From NCBI GenBank assembly GCA_949130485.1, contig OX422185.1, positions 6,487,127-6,551,126 on the forward strand: a DNA stretch of 64,000 nucleotides, read 5' to 3'. The notes under the pieces were generated by a model. The model was given only the letters and a program-made list of their open reading frames with translations, ran no database searches and had not been told where the DNA came from. Positions 42,020-52,474 of this stretch are shown here, in pieces. A program made the position numbers and the translations under genes. Every line of letters begins with the position of its first letter. Within the stretch, counting starts at the first letter, position 1. This DNA comes from Agelas oroides (lineage: Eukaryota > Porifera > Demospongiae > Agelasida > Agelasidae).

Positions 42020-42790
42020 GGAATCGGTCAAGGACCCTTGGACCCACAGCTCTGAGGGCTGTGTTGCACTGCAGCTGTTATTACAGAAATGCAACTAGAG
42101 GCAGTCTGTACCTGTGTTTAAAAGCCGAAACACATCACTATCATTTGTCTTGTATGACGTCACTATGCAGACTATACTATTTCAGTTTGCTTTACCACTA
42201 TCAGTCTCACAAACCAGACTCATACACATAAAATCTGGTGTTAACTGTTAAGAGACTAGAAGTCAATGCTTAATATGCATGTCACCTTTGACCCCAGCAC
42301 CTCTGTTTGTAGCTAGTTGCTTGTGAAAACGATAGACATGGGGCATGGCTTCCCTTCCAGAGGGCAAAAGTTGGGGTCTGTGCAGCTGTGTGCTAAATGC
42401 AGGCAAGTAAGTGCTACATCGAGTCCTTACAATAAGATAAAAAGAAGCTGCTTCTCTCAAGGTGAAAGGTCCACTGTACAACTGCCACTTGATTGCGAGT
42501 TTGCCGTCCGGTAGTAGGCTGCTTAATTGACATTTGGGAACCATCTATAGCAGATGATGTGCAGTACCACCATCCGTTGTGAGTATTGTCTTGGGCTTAT
42601 AGCATTGGCACTGATTGCTTGCAGTCCCATTTATGTCACTACAGCTGAAGAGCAGCATAGACACCAAAGTTCCAGTTCCTCAGTTGTCTAATCCTTAGGT
42701 TTTTGGGTCCCCAGGTCCAGTGTTTATTGTGTTCCTACATTATGCGTACTTAACAGTCAATTTGACACTAAGATCATTGCAATTCTAGCG
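42020..42790. repeat. Internally deleted copy of the 30.1-31.8 kb repeat
   Basis: Aligns with 30140-30620 and 31570-31770 but lacks the ORF1-like segment. It contains a private insertion at about 42325-42550. Confidence 0.7.
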
Positions 42791-44340
42791 ATCTGCTCAC
42801 CTTGTTCCAAATTACAGAGCTGGGGGGAGCAGACATTTATTGATGAGGCTCCCTCCAAATTCTATCCAACCTTGAATGTAGAATCAGAAACAGAAAGTGT
42901 GGCTTGCATAGAACGATACAAATTCCACCTGCAATCATTCATGAGCTGAAAATGCGTCCCATTTCTCTCCATTAGGCTCTCTCCAGATGGCTTATCCACG
43001 AGTTAAGAACACGTATTCTGTTTTTAAGTTTAACAAATGCTTTCTCGCCTCAGACTAGGCTACCCTCAAGCTCTGCACGTTCTGCCATTCACATGATTTT
43101 ATGTCTACACTCTATTAAAATGCAACCTGTTGATTTCTGCCTTGGCTATGGGCAGCTGGGACACATTCCCTTCCCTTGCATTATTACACCAGTCTCATCC
43201 CCAGACCATTTTTTGCAGGCTACCCTGCCACGTTGATGAAAGCACAAAAGTGCAAAATCCTCAACGCATTGGATTGTTATTGATTATTGGTACATTTAAT
43301 TTAGTTAGCGGTAGCTATTAAGTTTGCATGTTTCAGTGAGGATGCTATTCAGTTGAAATTCAGTACGTACTGCACCTACCTATACCCTGTAGCACATTAA
43401 CTACACAGTGTAAGAGGGTATTACTTTTCTAAGCCGAAGAGCTACAGTTAACTAACACACTGCACTATATGGCAGAGTAGTTTGAGGGAGAGGAGGCAGA
43501 GAAGGTATAAGAGGAAAGGAGGGATTGATAAGAGTTACAGCTTTCATTCACAATAAGTTATGATTATGGTGATCAACAATCATTTGTTTGCAAGGTTTTC
43601 AAAAGCACTTTCTGGTTCTTACTCTTCTTCTTAACTGGCAGTTTCGTTGTGAAATGACCCCGCAAAAGCATGCTTGTTTCAGCCAACACTGTGGGACATA
43701 CTGTTGCAAGAGGCTTTGTGTGTACAAACAACTGAAAAGAGATCAAAACTACCTACACAAGTAAACTTACAAACTCACTGACCCATGACTAGCCTCGTTC
43801 CCACCCTTCCACCAGAGCTATCATCGCAATAAATGTGCACTCTGCAAAAACAACTTGGTTGTTTTAACGACAGAGTGGCTACCTTGTACTTTGGTATAAA
43901 GACTAATTGCATAAGGCAACCCGAGAGGCAGCTGTTGCAGTTCATCTTACAACCACAATACACTGACAACCTAATTAACTGTGAAGGAGTCATTACAAAT
44001 GCACTTCAAAGTTGCAGTAAGGAACTTCCGAGTTCCTTAGTTGCATGTTTGTGGGCAGACTTTCAAGAAAACCTATTTGGTAGCATTCCTTAGTCACACT
44101 GATGTAACTGAGACAACCTACAAATGTGGTTGAAGTAACCCAAGTGTTTTTATTGCACACTGCAAAACAAATAATATTGGTTGTGTTGACCACAGACTGG
44201 TTCCCGGATTGCAGACTAGCTAGAGAGCTGACGGTGGTTATGAGAGGTTTATTTTTGGTATTACCAGTATAGACTAATTGCATAGTGCAGGTGATTCCCT
44301 CACAGGTGTTCTGAGGGTTGTCAGTGTGTTGTGGTTGAAA
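42791..44340. other. No gene; repeat copy including an empty target site
   Basis: 43650-43830 matches 31760-31809 joined directly to 32245-32370, the unoccupied version of the 31810-32244 insertion site. No exon recognised. Confidence 0.6.
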
Positions 44341-44341
44341 A

Positions 44342-44383
44342 ATGAACTGGACAGCTGCCTCTAGAGGCAGCTGTCCAGTTCAT
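44342..44383. repeat. Perfect 42-bp palindrome without loop
   Basis: Arms ATGAACTGGACAGCTGCCTCT and the exact complement meet at CTCT|AGAG. A related single arm (GAGGCAGCTGTTGCAGTTCA) is at about 43923-43945. Confidence 0.95.
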
Positions 44384-44436
44384 CTTACCTCCAGGGGCAG
44401 ATGTGTAAGATCAAAGAAGCAACAAACCTCAAAACT

Positions 44437-44550
44437 AGAACTGTCTTGTGGCCTACAAATACTGTAAAACAGTTTGGGTGCTGGTAACACAAGGGAGAGA
44501 TGAGGCTCTACTGCATTAACTGCAACCAGCTCATCTGCCAAGAGGGTTGC
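44437..44550 (+). pseudogene. Rearranged fragment of a TRIM-NHL gene
   Basis: 44495-44550 translates to MRLYCINCNQLICQEGC, close to the B-box MKLYCIDCNQLICQGC of the TRIM gene at 48265-48320. 44437-44470 matches the antisense strand of the same gene near 48390-48425. The two pieces are thus in opposite orientation, a scrambled remnant. Confidence 0.6.
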
Positions 44551-45157
44551 GCAGCAAATGAAAGTGTCATGGGTTACCCATGGGCCTGTTATGTAATATT
44601 TGGACCCCCGAAATATTTGTTCCCTGCATGGAAAGAATCAAATAAATCACCCCCCTTAAAATATGGGTTCCCCCTTCCTTGTGAAGTTTGCGCTTCGTTG
44701 TCAGCAGCAGAAAGATGGCTCCAGGAACATTCTTAAAATTGCTCGCTAGAACGCTAGGTGTCATAATATTCCCGGATGAATTCAAATGACGAAAGCATTG
44801 TGCAGCATTTTGGATTGACCAGATTTTGGAGCTATAGCTGTCGATTATGCAGTACGCTGCAACTATCCGCTATGTTATTAACAGAGAAAAAGAGAGCTGT
44901 GAGAAGAAGAGCTTCAACCCTCTAGTTGACAAGGGGGAAGTGAAGAAGGGGTGCCAGATGAAAATTGCAACCGCCCACGGTTGTAGACCAGCGACAGATC
45001 CTAGAGTCATGCCACTATAGATCCCACATCCGAACATTTTGGCACGACTAAACAGGTGCGAGCAATTTTACTGGTGGTGAATGTCTAAGCAAGTGAAGTA
45101 GTTCTCTACCTTTCAATTGAGATTTTTCATCGTCGTCGTCGTCATCAACCGGAATTT

Positions 45158-45196
45158 GACCATTCTGGAGATATCCCCTATATCTCCAGAATGGTC
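45158..45196. repeat. 17-bp perfect stem, 5-nt loop
   Basis: GACCATTCTGGAGATAT, loop CCCCT, then the exact complement. TCTCCAGAATGG-like sequence partly recurs near 45313. Confidence 0.9.
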
Positions 45197-45803
45197 TACG
45201 GAAACACTATCAGACTTGCAGACATGAAAGCTCTAGCTAATACAACAGTGTACAAACTGTATCGGTAGCCCAAGGGAAACAGATGCAACAGTGAGATATC
45301 CGTAAAACACGGATTTCTCCAGAACGGTAGCCACAACAGCTATCAAACTTATGGGTATGACAGTTCCACCTGTGAGCAACCAATGGCAGACAAATTGCAA
45401 CTGAACCGTAAGACAAACAAGAGTGTACAAAAGCGGCCATTCTAACTTTCTGAAAGATTGTGATAGAAATTCCAGACACTGTAACTAAACTTAATTTTGT
45501 GTTTTGTTGAAATCTCGAATTCACAGAAGTGAAAGCTTCTAGATTGTTTATTCTCTTTTGTGGAAATTTTGAGAAGTGGGCATGCATCAAAGTAGTTTCA
45601 ATTTGCTGTTCCAAAAGGACAGAAACAGGGTGCCTTTAACAAATGTTACTCCAGTTTTGTTGATTTCCAGTTTTGCAGAACAGCAACCCCAGAGATGCCA
45701 TGTGGTAAGATACCAGTTTTGTTGATTCTAGTTTTTGCAGAACAGCAACTGCAGACAGCAATTTTGCTGTTTTGCAGATTTCTGCAAGCTTGCAACATTC
45801 GCT

Positions 45804-45841
45804 CTACAGCTGTGATGTCATCTCTGACATCACAGCTGTAG
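45804..45841. repeat. 17-bp perfect stem, 4-nt loop
   Basis: CTACAGCTGTGATGTCA, loop TCTC, exact complement. The stem contains a near-CRE TGATGTCA. Confidence 0.9.
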
Positions 45842-45907
45842 CAGCCCCACCAATATGTTCTACATACACTATTAATTCTACACTAAGCTCCAGATGGTGT
45901 GAAAGCA

Positions 45908-45960
45908 CTAGTCTCATGCCCAGCTCACATGTGCCTACCGAAGTTTGAGCATGAGACTAG
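45908..45960. repeat. Foldback CTAGTCTCATGC...GCATGAGACTAG
   Basis: 12-bp perfect arms around a 29-nt centre; the ends resemble TAGTCTCG-type MITEs (28708, 51441). Confidence 0.75.
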
Positions 45961-46649
45961 CATGAAAGTACTGGATTGCACTTGAACCCTTTATTGGGAG
46001 GGTGGGGGGGGGGGGGGGTGGCGGCTGTTATAGCTATGATGTCAGATTTGGAAACTTACAGAATCTGCAAAACAGAGCAACTGCTGTCTCTTTCTGTAAA
46101 TCAGGAAATCAAAACTGGAACCTTATATCTGAAGTTTCCATTTCTACAAAACTGGAAATTCAACAAAATGGAACTTCACCACATGGCATCTCTAGATTTG
46201 CTGTTTTGCAAAAACAGGAAATCAGCAAAACTGGAAACGCCTTACCACACGGCATCTCTGGAGTTGCTGTTCTTCTGGACCAGCATATTGCTAAAACTGT
46301 GTGATTCATGCCCAATTCAAAGTACAACTGTCCATGCATGTAATACGTTCCTTTACTTGTCACTCAGATAACAAATGGCTAGTCCAAATAACAATTCCTT
46401 TCTTACAGTGACTATTATTATGAGCTAGACTGCTAATCCTTCGGTCAAGCATAATTGTATTATGGCATACACAAAACATTTATATTTACACATCTATACA
46501 TAGTGCCAGCATCACAAACAAACCCAACCACATAATACAATGGCAGGTTTATACCAAAAGAGTGCACAAATTCATCATGCAGAAGTGTTGAACTTTATAA
46601 GACAATTATGTACAAAAGTGACTGTTATTGTCAGTCACCGTTATGATAG

Positions 46650-48810
46650 CTAAAACACTTGAGTACGATTATTGTAGCAATCACAAACAAACACAAAGCC
46701 ATCCTGATCTATAGCTATGCCATAAGGAATCTTTAGTTCACCTCTGCCAGGTCCAAACCTCCCAAAGGAGTGGACAAACTCACCACACGTGTGGAACACA
46801 GAAACACAACTGTTATGCCACTCAGTTATGTACACAAAGTCCCCACTAACGCAGAGCCCTCTTGGACAACCAAGTTCATCCTTGCCCTGCCCTCTTTGGC
46901 CAAAATGACGCAGGTATTGGCCATCCTCACTGAACACCAGGACCTTGTTTTTGTTTTCGTCAAGTACATAAATGTATCCATGGCGGTCAATGTCTATATC
47001 AACTGGGTCTTTGAGCTGGCCTGGACCACTACCCGTGAAAGATCGGACAAAGTTCAAGTTTGTGTCAAGTACCTGTACTCTGCCATTGTCCCTGTCACAC
47101 ACGTAAACTTGGTTGTTATGGTATCTGACACCCCATGGGTGTTCAAACTGTCCATTAAGTCTTCCTTTTCTCCCAACTGACTTGACCTCACCATACTTGT
47201 TGAACTTCTGCACACTGTGACCACTAGTTACGTACACATTGCCTTCGCTGTCTGTTGCAATGCCAGTGGGGTCTTCATCCCAAAATGGTGGTTTTCCCCT
47301 GGATCCTATGGTCAGAACTCTCTGACCCTGGGAATCAAGCACTGTGTATCGTTCATCTTCAGTCACAAACAGTTTTCCCTTGTCACCAACTGCAATGTAG
47401 TAGGGCTTCACTCCCTCAATGACTCTCACTGAAGTGCCCAGCTGAGTTGGAGGATACTTCACAAAAACTTGGAATGTTCCACTCTGAATGTTGTCAACTT
47501 GGACTGTCAGCTGATGGCGGCCTCTGGTGGTAGGAATATAGGAAAGTTCATAAGTGAAAGGAGACTGTCTCGTTACTGTAGCCTGGACAATTGAGGCGTC
47601 CACCGATGACTTCAGCTCAGCTGATACCTGATGTTGGATAGAAGGATGTGAGTCAAGTGTGTGTACCGTAAACCTAGCAACTTCCTTTGTGGTTGCAAAC
47701 TTGAGACCTGGGCCATTAACTTCAGCCACAGAACTTTTTTTACAAAGCTCTGCAAGACTGGTGGGAGGCGGAACTGCTACAAATGTATCAGCTACTTCCT
47801 TCGGACTCAACTTCATATCATGGTACTTCCTGGTGACTTGCTGGACCCTGCTGGTCATCTGCTGCTCCATGGAGATAAACTCCTCATCACTCGCGTTCTC
47901 TGCTGTCCTCTGTACAAATTCTGTGAGGCTATTGATTGTGGCCTGTGCCAGTTGGAGGTCCTCTTGTTGTCTATCCAATGTGTCCACCTTCCTCTCTACC
48001 ACCTCTTGTGTCTGCTGCAACAAAACTTCTTGACGATCACTGAGAACAGTCTGAAGCTCTTTGAATAAAAGGGTGATGGTCGTAGCAATGTCTTTCCCCT
48101 GGTCTCTGATCTCTTTCTTGCTGTCTTCTAACTTTGCTATGGCTGTAGTGATACCGTTATGGATATCATGGAGGGGCACCAATCTGGACAGAATCTCCTC
48201 TCTTGATGCATCAGCCACGCCCCTTACTGAGTTGCACGTATGACCGGCATGCTCCAACCGTGTGCACCCTTGGCAGATGAGCTGATTACAGTCAATACAG
48301 TAGAGCTTCATCTCTCCCTTGTGTTGCCGGCATGTAGTGGTTGGAGGTTGCCTTTTGTGAAGACGATTTAGTGACCCCTCTCTCATCTCGGAGACCAGAA
48401 CTGTCTCATGGCCTGCAAATGCACTCATTGTCTTGTGGGCATTGTCACAGCTGGCACAGATGAACATGCTACAGGTATGGCAGAAGGAGATTGCCTTCGC
48501 GTCACTGGAGCAGCTTTGACAAGCTATATCATTGCTCTCAGCTGTTCCCAAGATTTTGTATACTTCAATCAGTCCATTGATGAAGAACACAGTGGGGAGT
48601 GAGCTGGGGTTATTTCCAGGCACAGCAACAACACTACGGCACTGAGGACACACTACTTCCTGGTCTCTCTTCTGTCGCTGTAGCAACTGCTGGATGCATC
48701 TGTGACAGTAAGCATGGAGGCAGGAGAGGGCCTTGGGCTCTTGGTATGTCTCCAAACAGATGGAACACTGTACCTGTTTCTCTAACAGCTTCAGGGTCTC
48801 TGTGAGATTC
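46650..48810 (-). CDS. TRIM-NHL protein (RING, two B-boxes, coiled coil, filamin, NHL)
   Basis: One long exon of about 720 codons; the acceptor TTTTATCAG|GAATCTC sets its 5' edge at 48810. No in-frame ATG precedes the RING, so a short upstream exon with the start is missing. Domains in order: RING C3HC4 (CSICLE..CLHAYCHRC..CPQC, ~48640-48770); B-box 1 (CQSC..CHTC..CASC) and B-box 2 (CRQH..LYCIDCNQLICQGC..HAGH, ~48240-48560); a long coiled coil (~47800-48230); a filamin-type Ig domain (~47450-47740); and a six-blade NHL propeller to the stop (PWGVRYHNNQVYVCD, PYGIAIDQDGFVFVCDC). This matches TRIM2/3/71-type E3 ubiquitin ligases, where RING recruits E2 and NHL binds RNA or protein. Zinc ligands all appear present, so it should be active. 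Cytoplasmic location is inferred. Confidence 0.92.
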
Positions 48811-50099
48811 CTGATAAAACGAAGACCACACAGCACAGTAACATGCTGAAGCTGGTTAAGACTCAGCAAAAATGGGCTGTAACTTGCTGGGGGATTTAGG
48901 ATAGGGCCTAGATTCCCCCCTCCCAACTCCCCTCCCCCCAACCTCACTTGACTTTGGTATTACCTTGCCCCCTCAAAGTCACAGAGCAATGGTGTAAAGC
49001 AGCTACCATGAGACACCACTCCACACATGGATGACAAAGGTAACTTTATTGAAACACAGTGGGGTGCCATAAGAGCCATTCCAGCCTGCTATCTTTTTGT
49101 GTTCAGTACCGAAACATGCTGATAAAATATGCTAGTTCTCCAGTCCCCCTACTCCCCCCCCCCCCCCCCCCTCCATCCCTCTTCCCAGCGAATGGGAGCA
49201 TGGAAAATTTAGATTGCTATGCCCAGAGATGATTTCTAAAGCAAAATGCATTCCACAAAGTTATTATGTAATTTGAACACTTGGGTAATAACCCCTTTAA
49301 GTGGTTACTCCAGTTTACAGCAAAGAAGCCACAGGAACTATTCTAGGTATCTCTGATCTTATCTTATGACTGTAGTAACTGTTGTTATCGTAATTGGCAG
49401 ACACAATGAAGTATTGCTACTCCATCAACTCCAAAATCAAACTCAGTAAGTTCACCTTAGTCATTTAGATTGTAAGACTGAGTTCACCTATCATGCCTAA
49501 ATAGCAACAAAAGCATGAGGTCCAGAAGCATGACACCATAACTCCATGCAGACCTCTCAAGATCAGTAGCCTCACTTGAGTGAGACTTTATCTGAAATTA
49601 GTGAGACCCTGTCAAACGTGTACTGAGACAAATATCATCAGTCATAGTCAAGGTGCATGGTGCTTCTTTGCACTTACTCATTAGCCACCAAACCGTTCAG
49701 TCAGGGACGGGGAACGAGACTACAAAGGGCGTGTCTGCCAGTATGGGCTTGCGAATGAGACTATGAGAGGCATTTCTGCCATTACGTGCCTGTTTACAAG
49801 ATGCACATGTGTCTCCCCTTATGAGCCTGGGAACAAGGTTAGCAAAACAGGATGTGGCTAGAGAGCTGAATATAAGCGGATCTGCTTGAAGTTGCGGGAG
49901 ATTTGCTTGTATGTGTGAGCATGAAACGACACGTAAATGTGTCTCACTCACAATGCATAAGACTTGAAAGGTTTGTAATTCTATGGGCAGCCAGCTTATT
50001 TCCTTCCATATAGACTCGGCAGATGAAAGACTAATTGAAGAAGCTGTTCTGCAGTGCCAGTCTACTTAGCCACCAGAAGCATTGGTCATTAGGCTTCCT
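48811..50099. other. Upstream region of TRIM gene; no exon found
   Basis: The first TRIM exon or promoter should be here but no start could be fixed. A poly-C tract lies at 49153-49170 and GGGAACGAGACTA / GAGCCTGGGAACAAGG MITE-family fragments at 49708-49840. Confidence 0.4.
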
Positions 50100-50840
50100 T
50101 TCACAAGATCAATTGTCACCAGATCAATTCTCATGAGATCAACTTACCACGAGATCAGCTCTCACAAGATCAATTTGCCATGAGAATGATGAGATCAACT
50201 CAATTTTTGATGTTGAAAAAAACATCATTTTGACAAGATATTTTGATGTTGTTGATATATTTTTGACTTTGTTGAACTAGTACAAAACCAACATACCAGC
50301 ATCATGCAATTGCTGTCATAATGTTCAACAAATCTCTGCTTGTCAAATGATGCTTATATAATGAAGCTGTGTGGCTACAGCATTCAGTGCAACCATGGCA
50401 GAGTTCATTGAAACCCACAGAGGAGGACAGGCAATACTTTATACAAAGGGTACAAAGATTCGCAAAAGGAAAGAAGGGGAAACGTTTTGGAGATGCAAGC
50501 TTCACAAGGCTGGGTGCAAAGGAAGAGCTACATGTACATCTGGTGGTGAGGCTGTTGATGTCACGTGCACTGAACACAATCATCCAATATGTAGATCAGG
50601 CATCAAATAAGGCCAAGAAGCTGGTGTCCTCCACAATGAAGGAACAATACAGCCTTAGTAAAAAAACAAAAACATATGTACTTGACCTAAACTCCAGTTT
50701 GATCTTTTTATGGCATCTGGAAAATCACTAATTTCTTTCAGCATAAAATTAATGTTGAGTTGATCTCGTGGCAAAATGATCTCATGAGAGTTAATCTTGT
50801 GGCAATTGATCTCATGAGAATTGATCTTGTGACACCGAGT
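50100..50840. mobile_element. MULE-type derivative with repeat-built inverted ends
   Basis: Both ends consist of degenerate 16-18-bp units (GATCAATTCTCATGA, GATCAACTTACCACGA) in inverse orientation: 50110-50200 on the left, 50755-50835 on the right (GATCTCATGAGAATTGATCT). The internal FLYWCH ORF fits Mutator-like elements. No transposase is present. Confidence 0.7.
50395..50610 (+). CDS. FLYWCH-type zinc-finger peptide of a MULE derivative
   Basis: 71 codons from ATG 50395. The frame has F-I-E-T-H-R-G-G-Q, L-Y-T-K-G, then FWRCKLHKAGCKGRATC and CTEHNHP. This is the F/L-Y-W-C..C..H-x-H layout of FLYWCH zinc fingers, which commonly sit at the N-terminus of MULE transposases and some domesticated genes. 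Here the transposase part is missing and the frame stops 7 codons after the HNH. It may act as a DNA-binding peptide or be a remnant. An upstream in-frame GTG at 50371 is not considered a start. Confidence 0.75.
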   Translation: MAEFIETHRGGQAILYTKGTKIRKRKEGETFWRCKLHKAGCKGRATCTSGGEAVDVTCTEHNHPICRSGIK

Positions 50841-52474
50841 TGGTCAGTAGATCGAACCACTGCTTCAAAACAAAAACAGGAAGGCTTTAACAAAATCATG
50901 GATTCACAATTGATGTTTACACACCACTGCATGTGGCAGATCAGTTAGTTATAAGGAGGATGAAAATACGCCATGACAACACACAAAGCTGCACCAGGAC
51001 CTCATAGCCGACTCAGGGTGAGGTGTTGCCTGGCTGATGGGGAGGGAACAAAGCATAATGATTTGTGCAGCCCTGTAATATAGCATTATGTTTCCCCTCC
51101 GCTACTACTTAGCACATCGGAAACTACTCTAATGCGACAGTTAACCCACCACACTGACAACAGGCCATTTACCTACAGAGAGTTGTACGAAGTTTACATT
51201 CACTGACCAACGTTAAATAACGCTGCGTGACTAGCTAAGACAGAACCCTCATCTATTTTCTCACCTACCTCTTCCGCGCGGGAAAATTAGCCATTTCAGT
51301 ATTGCTATATACTTCAAGTCGCCTGATCGGAACAGGTTAGGATTCTAGTGCCCAAAATGCCTTAGAATCAAATATTTCCTTGGGGGTATGCCCCCAGAAC
51401 GCCGCATACATTACTCACCGCCCCCAATCTTACACCACTGTAGTCTCGTACCCAGACCCCCTCCTCCACTATACCACCTCAGTATTGGTATTGGATTGAA
51501 TGGGGGGGGGGGTGGGGAGTCTGGGTTCGAGACTACCACTGTAGGTGAACATCAAATTACAACAACTTCCATTCGAAAAGAGCATGAAATGGTAATTATG
51601 ATTGTACTGCTACTCGTCTAGCTACATGTCCAGAACCATGGCCGATCTTGATCTGTGGTTGCTTCGGTGTTAAGTGTACTAATAGTCAATGATCTACTAC
51701 GTATCTCCTAAAAATGCCCTACTAGGTTGGCTCTGAACTGCAGCCAGTGTGAAGCCTGCTACAGCTAAGTCCTTAACACGTACAATTGAAGGGCTGAGAA
51801 GCATAGTGGTCTAACCTACAAATGTTGAGTTAGCCCCCCCTAACATGGAAATACTCTTAAAATGCATTTCAGAAGATGCTGAACATTTAGGAATTTGAAA
51901 TTTCTGACCACATGTTCATATGGTATGTACGTTTTTTATTGCATATTTGCACAATTCATGCCATTTCCAGTACTTCATTTTGGGTTAGACCACTATGCTT
52001 CTCAGCCCTTCAATTGTCATGCATCTTCAATTGGTCATCAAGGTCAACATGGTTGGGAACAGCTCCTTGAGTAAGACAGATGAAACACCCCGGGAAGATC
52101 TTTCTTCCTAAAAAGGGGGATTAGTTAGTTAACCATGGGCTGCATGTGCCCAGCTAAGTTCACACCAAACCTGAGCTAAGTGGTTATTATGGAGCAGGCC
52201 ACCAAGCAACAATGTTTGGTGGCCTCAGCAAGTACACAGCAGGTTAATGGTAAAATAACAAGATTCAATGAATCGTACAAAGGAGGGTAGACGTAACAGA
52301 TGAGCAAAAAAGGGGGGGAAGTCAGAAGCATATATTATAAACTTGATTGTGGATATACGCACACAGATAACAGTATGAATCATCATGCAACTCAATATAT
52401 ACACTAAACAATAGTACAGAGCAAAACTCGGGTATGTACACTTATTTGCAGCCAATGAGTTATCTTATGATAAG
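50841..52474. other. No gene; MITE fragments
   Basis: CCTTGGGGG..ATGCCCCCAG hairpin at 51376-51396 (family of 28.6 and 32.1 kb) and a foldback at 51441-51535. GAAGCATAGTGGTCTAACC (51798-51816) is inverted at 51984-52003, suggesting another small foldback (51780-52018). Confidence 0.5.
51441..51535. mobile_element. 95-bp foldback MITE, TAGTCTCG ends
   Basis: TAGTCTCGTACCCAGACCCC to GGAGTCTGGGTTCGAGACTA, flanked by CCACTG on both sides. Same end type as the MULE-like element at 28708-29472. Confidence 0.75.

Larger units (their letters stand above)
45640..46290. repeat. Foldback element with GATGCCATGTGGTAA arms
   Basis: Left CAACCCCAGAGATGCCATGT (45684-45703) is inverted near 46240-46270 (CACACGGCATCTCTGGAGTT). 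TTGCTGTT and CAAAACTGG modules are repeated on both sides. It is a MITE-like nested inverted repeat. Confidence 0.55.
44551..46649. other. No gene; cluster of hairpins and inverted repeats
   Basis: Holds hairpins at 45158-45196, 45804-45841 and 45908-45960 and a larger foldback at 45640-46290. No protein homology was seen. Confidence 0.5.

Noticed and set aside
46770..48068. Plus-strand ORFs of 124-136 codons
   Set aside because: Shadows antisense to the TRIM-NHL exon.
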